Assembly: GCF_002836205.1 (NCBI RefSeq)
Contig: NZ_PJBE01000012.1
Coordinates: 558,001-622,000 of the forward strand
Reading direction: 5' to 3'
Source: Shewanella sp. Choline-02u-19
GTDB taxonomy: Bacteria; Pseudomonadota; Gammaproteobacteria; Enterobacterales; Shewanellaceae
DNA length: 64,000 nt
Shown: one piece after another, positions 1 to 8,650 of the stretch
How positions within the stretch are numbered: the stretch's first letter is position 1
Layout: every line of letters starts with the position of its first letter
Made by a program: the position numbers and the translations under genes
Notes under the pieces: model-generated
What the model saw: the letters and a program-made list of their open reading frames with translations, nothing else
Databases searched by the model: none
Told to the model about the DNA's origin: nothing

Positions 1-1197
1 TTTTCCGCCAACTAAATCGCCACGACGGCCGGTACTATCGCAGACCGTCAGCTGTTGTTTAGTTTTAGCATGGCTATGAAGCAATTGCTTAGTGACTAAG
101 ATATTGCCTATAGCTTCAAGCGTTGAATATTGCACAAACTGAGCGCTGATCTGACCTTGTGCTTTTAGGGTCGTGGATAGTTCGCCCTCTTTTAATTGCC
201 GGCCTATAACGCCTTTGCTGACGGTAATATCACCTTGGGCAATAAGGGTTGCTGAGTCGACAAATCCCATCACGGTGATATCGCCTGAACTCTTTACCAG
301 CATGCCCTCACCAACGTCGCCAGTAATCAATACGCTGCCTTTAAAGTCGACATGTCCGTAGCCGACATTAACATCTTTTATCTGTAATACATCATCAACC
401 TGCATCCCCAGTTTGTTTTCCACGGGTTGTCCTGCGACTGCAGCGATTAATAAGTTGGCATTGTTATCGCAAAATTTGGTGCCATTGCCTGCAACGAGTT
501 TGAGATCTTTGCCCGGTTTGGCAAGCAGCTTATTACCACAAACATTGTAACCATCGACGCCTGCTGTCGCAGGGTGTTTCAATATAAGTGCATTGCCTGG
601 TTTTACCGTGATCACAGCCCCCAGATTACGCATATCGACACTGCCGTCGCTATTCTCTTGGGGTTGCAATAGGCGTTCTCGGGCGAGTAGTACTTTTCGC
701 TCTAAACGAGCTGACTGTCCTTGTACAGCAGTGCGACCTTGGGCAATGATATTGCTACATTGCTCCCCCGGTTGTAGTGATGAGAATTGCGTTAATGAGA
801 GATCGATTTTTGGCTTGCTAAGGCCGAGCTTTATTTGCTGTAACTTTAAGTTTTGTAAAATATCTTTGAGGGTGACGTCTTGACCGCCGTAGGCTGCGGT
901 TAAGGTCATTGATGCTTGCATTTTGTCTTCTGAGAGCTCAAAACTAATGCTGGCATCTCGGCGCTGTGCAATGGCAAAAAATAGCTCATGTTGACCATCA
1001 TCTTGGCTACAAAGTTGATTTACTTGAATAACGGCTTTGCTGATGATTTCTTTTAGCGGTAATAGATTGGAAAAACCAGGGAGCGCTAGCAGTCCCATCA
1101 AGTCCATTTCAGTAATAGGACCATGGGTGTTAGGGATCAACTTTAACTCGGCTTTTTCGCCGTCTGTGCTTAATTCTATGAGCTCTGGGTGCAGCAT
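1..1197 (-). CDS. FapA-family protein (DUF342), C-terminus cut by window edge
   Basis: An open frame of 399 codons runs without a stop from the ATG at 1197 to base 1, so the C-terminus lies outside the window. The frame carries glycine-rich short beta repeats typical of DUF342/FapA proteins, for example the stretch around GNGTKFCDNNANLLIAAVAG followed by a VLITGDVGEG-type repeat near the window edge. FapA proteins in gammaproteobacteria have been linked to flagellar pole placement and polymer or cell-envelope roles, but the biochemical function is not settled. No other gene of a flagellar set is visible here, so the role in this organism is inferred only from family. Family assignment is from memory of the repeat pattern, not from a search. 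Confidence 0.75.
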   Translation of the reverse strand, partial: MLHPELIELSTDGEKAELKLIPNTHGPITEMDLMGLLALPGFSNLLPLKEIISKAVIQVNQLCSQDDGQHELFFAIAQRRDASISFELSEDKMQASMTLTAAYGGQDVTLKDILQNLKLQQIKLGLSKPKIDLSLTQFSSLQPGEQCSNIIAQGRTAVQGQSARLERKVLLARERLLQPQENSDGSVDMRNLGAVITVKPGNALILKHPATAGVDGYNVCGNKLLAKPGKDLKLVAGNGTKFCDNNANLLIAAVAGQPVENKLGMQVDDVLQIKDVNVGYGHVDFKGSVLITGDVGEGMLVKSSGDITVMGFVDSATLIAQGDITVSKGVIGRQLKEGELSTTLKAQGQISAQFVQYSTLEAIGNILVTKQLLHSHAKTKQQLTVCDSTGRRGDLVGGK

Positions 1198-1327
1198 GAA
1201 GATCCCTATCATTTATTCATTATTATAAAGAGATTGGGGTCGAGTATAACCACATAACACACAGCCATGAAAGTATAAGGCATATAACCTGAGACTAAAC
1301 TCACAGCTAAGAGGTAACAATGATATT

Positions 1328-1361
1328 GGTATAAATATTCAACGAGTTAAATATTTATACC
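1328..1361. repeat. 12-bp perfect inverted repeat between rsmC and fapA-like gene
   Basis: GGTATAAATATT (1328-1339) is matched exactly by AATATTTATACC (1350-1361) with a 10-nt spacer. It lies just downstream of the rsmC stop on the minus strand. The stem is AT-rich and no strong T-run follows, so it may be a weak terminator, an operator or a copy of a dispersed palindrome. Confidence 0.5.
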
Positions 1362-1379
1362 ATACTTTTATATTTTATT

Positions 1380-2408
1380 TTAGCGTTTCAAGTTGGAGTA
1401 AATTTTGTACCGGCTATTTTCAGCTCCGACGTTAACGCTACCAAATTTTTCAGCAATACAGTCTGAGTAAGGGAGGTGTCGATTAGCGACAATATGGAAC
1501 ATGCCACCTTTCGCTAAATTTTCAGCACTGGCTTTTACAAAATCGATGGCAATAGTGGTGAGACGGTTTAAGCCGTCATGAAAGGGAGGATTGGAGATAA
1601 TGCCGTCGTAGCTCTTGGTGGTTTGTGCCATACCGTCAGATGCAAATACTTCAGCTTCAAGCCCGTTGGCCTGCAGGGTGAGCTCGCAAGATAGCAACGC
1701 CATCGCATTGATATCGACACATTCAAGTTTTAGTTTTGGTTGGGCGGTTAATAATGCCGCGGCAATGACGCCTGCACCGCAACCAAAATCAAGTACGGTT
1801 CCGCGCATATTAGGTAAATTATCGAGTAATAACTTAGTGCCTTCATCGAGTTTTTTCTCACTAAATACACCGACCATATTGCAAATAGTAATTTCACCTT
1901 GAGGTGTTTGCACTGGGTACTTGCTGCACCAGTCTTGTATTTTTATTTCTGGCGCTTCGCGATCGAGTTCACTGGTAAATACAATACAGTGGCGAGCGTT
2001 ATCCGCTTTAAAGGCTTTGTCGAAGTAGTCTGGCAGTAGCTTAGGCAGTGACTTTATTCCACCTTTATTCTCGCCAACCACAATCAATTGCCCTTGTAGT
2101 TTAAGATGCTTGGCTGCAAGGTTAAATAAGTAAGGTGCTAATGCTTTAGCTTTAGGGAAATACACAATAACGCTATCAAAGCGTTCTTGGTTAGGGAGTT
2201 TGTGGCCAAAATACAGCTGTAGATTAGTTGCTGCGTGGGGCTGCATTATAAGGTGGTGATGGAAATCTAAGGCTAAAGCGCTCACGCTTGAGGCACTGTC
2301 TAATAATGCTTTAGGTAGAGTATCGCCTTCATAATTGAGTACTAAAACAGAGTGGCCGTTAACTAAATGACTATTTCTAAGAAGGGCTTGCGAAGCATTG
2401 GTTAGCAT
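1380..2408 (-). CDS. rsmC: 16S rRNA (guanine1207-N2)-methyltransferase RsmC
   Basis: This 342-residue protein matches the usual RsmC length. The N-terminal half is the degenerate methyltransferase-like domain. The C-terminal half has the SAM-binding loop VLDFGCGAGVIAAALL and the catalytic NPPFHDG motif near residue 274. RsmC methylates G1207 of 16S rRNA in the small subunit using S-adenosylmethionine. It is transcribed alone, on the minus strand, with no clear Shine-Dalgarno sequence before the ATG. Assignment is confident because both SAM motif I and the NPPF motif are intact and the order of the two domains fits. Confidence 0.92.
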   Translation of the reverse strand: MLTNASQALLRNSHLVNGHSVLVLNYEGDTLPKALLDSASSVSALALDFHHHLIMQPHAATNLQLYFGHKLPNQERFDSVIVYFPKAKALAPYLFNLAAKHLKLQGQLIVVGENKGGIKSLPKLLPDYFDKAFKADNARHCIVFTSELDREAPEIKIQDWCSKYPVQTPQGEITICNMVGVFSEKKLDEGTKLLLDNLPNMRGTVLDFGCGAGVIAAALLTAQPKLKLECVDINAMALLSCELTLQANGLEAEVFASDGMAQTTKSYDGIISNPPFHDGLNRLTTIAIDFVKASAENLAKGGMFHIVANRHLPYSDCIAEKFGSVNVGAENSRYKIYSNLKR

Positions 2409-2485
2409 GAGTTTTCAAGGTCTGGTAACAAGTGAGTGTAATTATACCCAAACCACCTAAATATGCACTTTAACTCGCCAATAAA

Positions 2486-2516
2486 AAGCCACCCATCAAA
2501 CTTTGAGAGGTGGCTT
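2486..2516 (-). terminator. Rho-independent terminator after alkaline phosphatase gene
   Basis: On the minus strand AAGCCACC pairs with GGTGGCTT and is followed by TTTATT. It sits 35 bp past the alkaline phosphatase stop codon. Confidence 0.75.
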
Positions 2517-2550
2517 AAGTACATCGACAACCTGAGTATATTGACGGAAA

Positions 2551-3855
2551 TCAGTTGATTTTTGGCAATAAGCTCATCATTTTTTCAGCAATGTGGGTAT
2601 TGTCTTGATTGCCTTTGAATAGATCTGCAGCAGGACCCATCGCAAAGACTTGGACGTCAACACCTGTATGACCGCTCGTTGTCCAACCGGTGTAACTGCG
2701 AGTATCAATGATTTTTTTAAGGGCGACTTCTAATGTACTTTTTCCCTGCATACGAGCATTTGTTAGTTGCTGTAACTCAGTGCTATTGACGTCGAATCCA
2801 AGCTGTTGGTTTACACCAGCTTGCCAATCGTCAGCGGCAATAGCGTGCGTGGCAATGCTAGCAGGGCTCGCACTGATGCCTTTTAGCAGCTTGGTGTCCC
2901 ATTGATATTCGCCGTTCGCGCCAATAGATAAGCCGCCAGTATTATGATCTGCGGTGACCACTAATAACGTATCTGGGTGTTGACGAATATACTGCTCGAC
3001 CACTTCAATGGCATTGGCGAAACCTTGCATTTCAGCCATCGCGGTGGCGATATCATTGTTGTGTCCAGCCCAGTCTATCAAGCTACCCTCAACCAGTAAC
3101 ACAAATCCTTTTTCATTTTGAGAAAGCAGATCCAATGATTTTTGCGTTAGCTTGCTCAAGGTATTGGCATCAGTATCATCAATCACCCAAGGCAGTTGCA
3201 CTTCAGCAAAGAGCCCGAGTACTTTAGGCTGAGTAATGCTGTCGAGCTGCGCTAATTCAGTAATGTGTTGATAACCTTTAGCACTGAACTGGCTTAAAAG
3301 AGCTTCAGAGAAGTACTTTTGTCCACCGCCTAAGATCACGTCAGCATCAGATTTAAGCATATCCGCCGCGATGGCTTCATAATTTTTACGGCTTTCGTTA
3401 TGCGCTAAAAAGGCGGCGGGAGTTGCATGGTTCACTTGAGCTGTTACTGCTACGCCGGTAGACATACCGCGCGCTTTAGCCATCTGCATGATGGTGGTTA
3501 AGGGGCGTTTATTGATGTCGACAGCAATTGCGCCATTGTAGCTTTTAAAGCCAGTGGCAAGTGCAGTTGCAGATGCCGCTGAGTCGGTGACATAGCCGCT
3601 CTCTCTGGCGGGGTAAGTTGACGCCATACCCACAAGTAAGCGATCAAACACAGTCTGCTCAATCTCTTCGGTATCAGGGTTGTCCTGAAAATAACGATAG
3701 GCGCTTGTATAAGCAGGGCCCATGCCGTCGCCGACCATAATAATCATGTTTTTAGGGCGCGATGGCGCCTGATGAATATCGATATTCGCGGTCGCATACA
3801 GTGGCAAAACGGCAAGGGCACTAAGGACCCAAGTAAAGGTGTTTCTAAAAGTCAT
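2551..3855 (-). CDS. alkaline phosphatase, PhoA-type, exported
   Basis: A 434-residue protein with an N-terminal signal peptide (hydrophobic run ending ATANI near residue 24). Metal and catalytic motifs of the alkaline phosphatase superfamily are present: VGDGMG near residue 41, the nucleophile motif DSAASATA near residue 91, and TADHNTGG near residue 300. It should hydrolyse phosphate monoesters in the periplasm or outside the cell with two zinc ions and a magnesium ion. Length is a little below E. coli PhoA. It stands between gshB and rsmC, where E. coli and relatives would carry yqgE-ruvX after gshB. No Pho box was recognised upstream, so phosphate control is not shown. Confidence 0.9.
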   Translation of the reverse strand: MTFRNTFTWVLSALAVLPLYATANIDIHQAPSRPKNMIIMVGDGMGPAYTSAYRYFQDNPDTEEIEQTVFDRLLVGMASTYPARESGYVTDSAASATALATGFKSYNGAIAVDINKRPLTTIMQMAKARGMSTGVAVTAQVNHATPAAFLAHNESRKNYEAIAADMLKSDADVILGGGQKYFSEALLSQFSAKGYQHITELAQLDSITQPKVLGLFAEVQLPWVIDDTDANTLSKLTQKSLDLLSQNEKGFVLLVEGSLIDWAGHNNDIATAMAEMQGFANAIEVVEQYIRQHPDTLLVVTADHNTGGLSIGANGEYQWDTKLLKGISASPASIATHAIAADDWQAGVNQQLGFDVNSTELQQLTNARMQGKSTLEVALKKIIDTRSYTGWTTSGHTGVDVQVFAMGPAADLFKGNQDNTHIAEKMMSLLPKIN

Positions 3856-3873
3856 ACCGAGTCCTTGAACTGA

Positions 3874-4821
3874 TTATTTGTTGATTCTAGCTTCAATCGA
3901 ATCCATCAACATGCCAGTGATATCGACATCAAAAGCTGCTTCAATCTCTTTAATACAGGTTGGGCTGGTGACATTTATCTCTGTCAACTTATCGCCGATA
4001 ACGTCGAGCCCCACAAAGATAAGGCCACGCTTTTTGAGTTCAGGGCCAATCGTGCGCGCAATATGCCAATCAGATTCAGATAGGGGCTGTGCGACGCCGC
4101 GACCGCCAGCAGCTAAATTTCCACGGGTTTCGCCTTTTTGTGGAATGCGCGCTAATGAGTAAGGCACTGGCTCACCATCTACCACCAAAATGCGTTTGTC
4201 ACCGGCGGTAATGTCTGGAATGAATGCTTGTACCATTGCATATTGTTGACCTTCGTGGGTCAGGGTTTCGATAATGACACCTAAGTTTGGATCATCCTTT
4301 TTAACTCTGAAAATAGAGCTGCCACCCATGCCGTCGAGCGGTTTAAGAATGATGTCGCCTTTCTCTTTATGGAAAGCACGAATGCGCTGCTCATCACGGG
4401 TGACGATGGTTTCAGGAGTAAACTCAGAGAACCAAGCGGTAAATAGTTTCTCATTTGCATCGCGTAAACTTTGCGGCTTATTGACGATAAGTACACCTTG
4501 CTCTTCAGCGCGCTCAAGCATATAAGTCGCATAAATAAACTCAGTATCAAACGGCGGATCCTTACGCATTAAAATAACGTCGAGATCGGCCAGCGGTGTA
4601 TCAATTGCATCTTCTAATTGGTAGAAGTCCTGTGGGTCTTCTTTTACCGTGAGTGCACGCATGGTTGCCATTGCTTGACCATTCACCATGGCTAAGTCGT
4701 TCATCTCCATGTAAAACAGCTGATAACCACGGGACTGCGCTGCCATTAACATGGCAAAGCTTGAATCTTTCTTGATGTTTATTTCGCTGATGGGATCCAT
4801 CACGATACCGAGTTTTATCAT
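3874..4821 (-). CDS. gshB: glutathione synthetase
   Basis: A 315-residue ATP-grasp ligase of the usual GshB length. It starts MIKLGIVMDPI, and shows the ATP-grasp signature KPLDGMGGSSIFRV near residue 160 and the C-terminal DVIGDKLTEINVTSPTCIKEI block. It joins gamma-glutamylcysteine and glycine to make glutathione in the cytoplasm. An AAGGA ribosome binding site lies about 10 nt before the ATG. It follows rsmE with a 119-bp gap in the conserved order sprT-endA-rsmE-gshB, so it may be partly co-transcribed with them. Confidence 0.96.
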   Translation of the reverse strand: MIKLGIVMDPISEINIKKDSSFAMLMAAQSRGYQLFYMEMNDLAMVNGQAMATMRALTVKEDPQDFYQLEDAIDTPLADLDVILMRKDPPFDTEFIYATYMLERAEEQGVLIVNKPQSLRDANEKLFTAWFSEFTPETIVTRDEQRIRAFHKEKGDIILKPLDGMGGSSIFRVKKDDPNLGVIIETLTHEGQQYAMVQAFIPDITAGDKRILVVDGEPVPYSLARIPQKGETRGNLAAGGRGVAQPLSESDWHIARTIGPELKKRGLIFVGLDVIGDKLTEINVTSPTCIKEIEAAFDVDITGMLMDSIEARINK

Positions 4822-4940
4822 GGAGCGTGTTCCTTATTCTGTATTCGTTTTTGCTGTTAACATGAAGCCTGACCAGTATTTTTATAGTCAAACGCCATTA
4901 AACATAGGCAGTGTTGATTGAGATATTGCGACAGTTAATA

Positions 4941-5672
4941 TTAACCAATATCACCAAATTTTAGCTGTAAGGCACTTATTGTCGTGAGTGCTGCGGTTTC
5001 GGTGCGTAACACTCTTGGTCCAAGCAGGACATCGGTAAACTTGTGTGTTTCCGTCATGCTAATTTCAGTTGCAGATAAGCCGCCTTCAGGACCAATAACC
5101 AGCCTGACTTTATTGTTGGGCAGGCTTAAACCGTTAACACCATGAGATGCTCTAGGGTGTAGATTCAGTTTCAGCGACCTTGTCTCTTCTGCACACCAGT
5201 CGATGAGCTGCATGGCTGGGCGAACCTCTGGGATGACACTTCGACCAGATTGCTCGCATGCGCTAACCACAATCTTTTGCCATTGCTGGATCTTCTTTTC
5301 TAAACGTTCGCCGCTCAGCTTCACCCCACAGCGTTCTGAGAATAACGGGGTAATAGTATTCACACCAAGTTCGACCGATTTCTGAATGGTAAAATCCATT
5401 CTATCACCGCGAGAAATCACCTGACCTAAATGCAGATGAAGTGGCGATTCACTGTCATTGCTTTCACAAGATAAGACCTTCACAGCGACATTTTTCTTAC
5501 TGGCGCTAACGATTTCAGCCAAATAATTATGGCCATCACCGTTGAATAAACAGACTTGCTCACCCGCAGCCATTCTAAGTACGCGGCCAACATGCCCAGC
5601 AGCTTCTTCGTGAAGTGATACCGTTTGCTCAATTGCCAGTGAAGACGCTTGGTAAATTCTTGGAACTCTCAT
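4941..5672 (-). CDS. rsmE: 16S rRNA (uracil1498-N3)-methyltransferase RsmE
   Basis: A 243-residue SPOUT-class methyltransferase. It begins MRVPRIYQ, has the N-terminal PUA-like beta barrel, and carries the knot motifs VRLVIGPEGGLS and LLGPRVLRTETAALT near the C-terminus. RsmE methylates U1498 in 16S rRNA. It lies 14 bp downstream of endA, so the two are very probably one transcript. Confidence 0.95.
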   Translation of the reverse strand: MRVPRIYQASSLAIEQTVSLHEEAAGHVGRVLRMAAGEQVCLFNGDGHNYLAEIVSASKKNVAVKVLSCESNDSESPLHLHLGQVISRGDRMDFTIQKSVELGVNTITPLFSERCGVKLSGERLEKKIQQWQKIVVSACEQSGRSVIPEVRPAMQLIDWCAEETRSLKLNLHPRASHGVNGLSLPNNKVRLVIGPEGGLSATEISMTETHKFTDVLLGPRVLRTETAALTTISALQLKFGDIG

Positions 5673-5686
5673 GGTACGGTTTAGCC

Positions 5687-6436
5687 TTATTCTGCGATGT
5701 TTGTTGCTGAGATTAACTGTTTACAATGAGCTTGCACAAAGTTGTTGTGATTACCTTGTACCTTTGCAATTTCTTGATCTCGCTTGCACTCAATAGTATC
5801 AACTGGATAGCTTTTATCCCATGCTTTAAATAACTTTAATTGGCTACGGGATATTTTCAAAGAATATGCGCTTTGCATGTAAAGATAAGTTCGCGCTATT
5901 TTGCCCCGGGTGTAGCTCGGTGGCTCGACTTTACGCGCTTTAAAATCAACGCTCATTCTGCATTGACCATATTGCACAGGCTGAGCATTCCACTGACTAA
6001 ATCGATAGTTACTGCGATCACCGTTAACTTCACCCACTGCTGGCACAAGGTTATGTAGGTCGGATTCCATCTTTTTAAACAGTTTATCGTTCTTGCCGCA
6101 GTTTTTTCGTCCACCTTGTTGCCAGCATTGACGTTGATGGCCAAACTCCCAAGCGGGAACAACATGTTCCCACTCTATTCTAGCGGCTCTTTTTTGCTGC
6201 TTGCGCACTTGATAACCACAGCGGTTAAAATCAGTTTGCCATTTTTTGCCGTTAATTTTAATGTCACAACCACAATAGAAACTGGTAATGGGTAACGACT
6301 CTACATAGAGCTTTTTAGCGAGCCTTTTAGCTTGGCTAAAACTGGTGGGGTGTTTTGCTAAGGCAAAGCTCGGTAGCGGCGCGAGCCATATAAGACTAAG
6401 CGCTAGTATGAGCACTTTGAATATCGATATTTTCAA
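5687..6436 (-). CDS. endA: endonuclease I, periplasmic DNase
   Basis: A 249-residue protein with a clear signal peptide ending near PSFALA (residue 27). The endonuclease I signature is present: WEHVVPAW with the catalytic His near residue 91, the SDLHNLVPAVGEVN region near residue 130, and NYRFSQW. Cysteines are spread as in the secreted family. It cleaves double-stranded DNA in the periplasm. It precedes rsmE by 14 bp and follows the SprT gene, as in E. coli. The window also has a second secreted DNase, the ExeM-like protein at 43.6 kb. Confidence 0.93.
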   Translation of the reverse strand: MKISIFKVLILALSLIWLAPLPSFALAKHPTSFSQAKRLAKKLYVESLPITSFYCGCDIKINGKKWQTDFNRCGYQVRKQQKRAARIEWEHVVPAWEFGHQRQCWQQGGRKNCGKNDKLFKKMESDLHNLVPAVGEVNGDRSNYRFSQWNAQPVQYGQCRMSVDFKARKVEPPSYTRGKIARTYLYMQSAYSLKISRSQLKLFKAWDKSYPVDTIECKRDQEIAKVQGNHNNFVQAHCKQLISATNIAE

Positions 6437-6538
6437 ACGTAATCCCTAAAATTAATCCCAGTAACGAAACTGATGCTCGTTTGGGCAGATTGTAAGGGAG
6501 CTGTGAATTCGGGGCAATGTTGTTAGTGGCTGATGGGC

Positions 6539-7105
6539 TTAATTTTTAATGGCATCACGCAGGTTTTGGCCACATTTACGGCAACGGTATTGAGTATCAC
6601 CACGTAGTACTTTGTTGTGACGGCGAATGCTGAGATTGACGCTGCCGCAACCACACAAGTATTCGAAGGTTTTACCCTCAACAGACTGTGTATTAAAACT
6701 GTGTGTAGTGCGAGGTTGGCGACTATAAAGCTTGAGCATTAAATGCTGCCATTGCACCCCGTGAGGTTTTACTCTGCCATAAAGTTGGAAGCTTAGTAGG
6801 TGACAGATCTCATGTGGTACAACATCGTCGATAAAAGCTTGTTGGTTATCTTGTAGGAGCTGTGGATTAAAACGTAGCTTATTAAGTTGTAAATGAGCGG
6901 TGCCCGCACTTTTTCCGCGCAGTTTAAAGTTGATCTCAGGGCGTGGGAATACCTGCCCTAATGTTGCTTCTGCAACCTGATAACAATGTTCCACTTGGGT
7001 GGCGATACACTGTTGCAGTGGATCGGCAAAAGGCACTGCCGGATGGTTGGCAGGTTTTGCGGCTAATATCCGCTTGGACTTAAAAGGGTTAAGCGTTTTG
7101 AACAT
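6539..7105 (-). CDS. sprT: SprT family zinc metalloprotease-like protein
   Basis: A 188-residue cytoplasmic protein. It has the metal-binding motif HEICH (HExxH) near residue 97 and a C-terminal zinc-ribbon built from CGC near residue 151 and CRKCG near residue 175. This is the SprT/YqgP-side layout known from SprT (E. coli) and the eukaryotic Spartan protease domain. Bacterial SprT function is poorly known; a protease role is inferred from the motif. It heads the sprT-endA-rsmE-gshB block. The ribosome binding site is weak. Confidence 0.88.
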   Translation of the reverse strand: MFKTLNPFKSKRILAAKPANHPAVPFADPLQQCIATQVEHCYQVAEATLGQVFPRPEINFKLRGKSAGTAHLQLNKLRFNPQLLQDNQQAFIDDVVPHEICHLLSFQLYGRVKPHGVQWQHLMLKLYSRQPRTTHSFNTQSVEGKTFEYLCGCGSVNLSIRRHNKVLRGDTQYRCRKCGQNLRDAIKN

Positions 7106-7189
7106 TGAATCGGTAACTCACGGTTGATGAGCTCGCAAAGGGCGAGCCCATCAATGTTACCTGAGTGCATAGTGCCACACCAGAAAAGG

Positions 7190-8350
7190 TTATAGCGTTG
7201 TCGCCGCGGCCTCTACCATGGCGGTGACTTGCTCAACAATATCATGCTCGATTTTAACGTCATAAGCGGCTATGCGAGGGGTGTGAATATGACCGACTGG
7301 AATAACACTTTTGAACTGCTTTTGTAGCAATATGGCGCGGTAAGATATCTCATTTGATAGATAACCACCGCCAGAGCCCTCCACTGAGGTTGCACTTTGC
7401 AGCTCAGCTAGCGACTTCGCCTGAAACTGGCCTTTTGCTAGAGTGGAAACAGTGTGGTTGTCGTTAACTTTCCATGGGCCAGTAACCGTTTGCATCGCTG
7501 CTATAGGTAATGAAAATTCAACAAACTCAGGCCCATTGAGTGTGCCACCATTAAACAGCGGTGCCATAGGGGCTTGTTTGTCTGCGCCTGTCAGTACGTT
7601 GAGATTATCGGGAGCTGCTGCGCTGCGATTGAGGCCAGGAAAACGTTCAATATCAAATTCATCGCGGCCCATGCTGACGGTAAAAATCATATCAACACTG
7701 TTGTCACGATAAATGGGGGTTAATATGGATTCAATTAATCCTTCGTCAAAGTCGGCAAATCGCACTGGGATCATAACCGTTTCTATTTGGGCTTGTTTGC
7801 CATTCACGCTAAAGCGATAGCCATCAAGTGCTAAAGCGACCAGCCCTGACGGATTGCTCTGATCGATATGACGGTCGAGGAAAAAAGGATCGAAGCCTGT
7901 GAGCAATATTTTAATCTCGGCATCATCTTTAAACTGAATATCACTTAAGCCACGAGAGGATTTTTCGACAGCCTTGATAAGAATATCTCGTTGCCAAGTT
8001 GCCATTTTAAAATCGGGGTCTTGAGTCTTTAATAGGTCACGCATGGCGAGACGGTTCCAATAAAGAGAGCGATCGTCTAAATGACCTGATTGCACATCTC
8101 TAACGGCTTGCTGCCATAAGCGTAACCCTTGATGCGCCACCATTTGGGTGATCTTTAGCTCATCAGAGTGTTGGACATATTTTTCAGACAGATTAGTCAC
8201 GAAAGCTTGATAACGGTTAACCACTTCTGGCATGGCTGCCGTTGCTGCGGGGAGTCGAGCTTCTTCAACATCGACTTTTGCATAGGCGGAAGTTGAGCTT
8301 AGACCGATTAATAGCGTAGTCGCCATTAACGCCATGCTAGGTGTTCTCAT
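7190..8350 (-). CDS. exported C15 (pyroglutamyl-peptidase I)-like protein with Cys to Ser change
   Basis: A 386-residue protein with a signal peptide ending near SAYA (residue 24). Residues about 146-370 resemble peptidase family C15: ILLTGFDPF near 148, NPSG near 166, the ERF segment with the expected catalytic Glu at 235, and HIHTP with the expected His at 356. Where family members have G-x-Y-(L/V)-C-N this protein reads GGYLSN, putting Ser332 at the nucleophile Cys. Residues 25-145 are an extra helical N-terminal domain absent from the roughly 215-residue cytosolic enzymes. It is divergent from the beta-lactamase gene; a C15 peptidase gene beside an OXA-48-type gene is known from Shewanella chromosomes. 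It may be a serine variant, an enzyme with another activity, or inactive. Confidence 0.78.
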   Translation of the reverse strand: MRTPSMALMATTLLIGLSSTSAYAKVDVEEARLPAATAAMPEVVNRYQAFVTNLSEKYVQHSDELKITQMVAHQGLRLWQQAVRDVQSGHLDDRSLYWNRLAMRDLLKTQDPDFKMATWQRDILIKAVEKSSRGLSDIQFKDDAEIKILLTGFDPFFLDRHIDQSNPSGLVALALDGYRFSVNGKQAQIETVMIPVRFADFDEGLIESILTPIYRDNSVDMIFTVSMGRDEFDIERFPGLNRSAAAPDNLNVLTGADKQAPMAPLFNGGTLNGPEFVEFSLPIAAMQTVTGPWKVNDNHTVSTLAKGQFQAKSLAELQSATSVEGSGGGYLSNEISYRAILLQKQFKSVIPVGHIHTPRIAAYDVKIEHDIVEQVTAMVEAAATTL

Positions 8351-8636
8351 TGCGATATCCTTTCTTATTATAAGCTGCCTGAGTCACGGGCGAGTTAACG
8401 TTAAAAAAACAACATTCAGTGGCTATTAAATTACGGTTTTTAGTATGCCTTAGCGAGAGTTACATTGAAAGCGGTGAGGAAATGATGATTTAAACATCGT
8501 TAATATTGCCACTTTTTGGCCACTATTTATCCTGTTATCGCCATAAAGTTCAAGCGTAAAACCGCTATGATAAAAAACATGATGACGCCGCAATGATAAT
8601 GCTAATGAACGGCCCAAGTAATGACTTAAAACAGGC

Positions 8637-8642
8637 AAAGGA
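8637..8642 (+). promoter_or_regulatory. ribosome binding site of the beta-lactamase gene
   Basis: AAAGGA lies 8 nt before the ATG at 8651 and supports that start. The 300-bp gap between this gene and the divergent C15 gene must hold both promoters, but no convincing -35/-10 pair was picked out by eye. Confidence 0.6.
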
Positions 8643-8650
8643 CAGAATAA

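Noticed and set aside
8450..8638. 62-codon minus-strand frame upstream of the beta-lactamase
   Set aside because: Covers the divergent promoter region and has no start signal; treated as chance.
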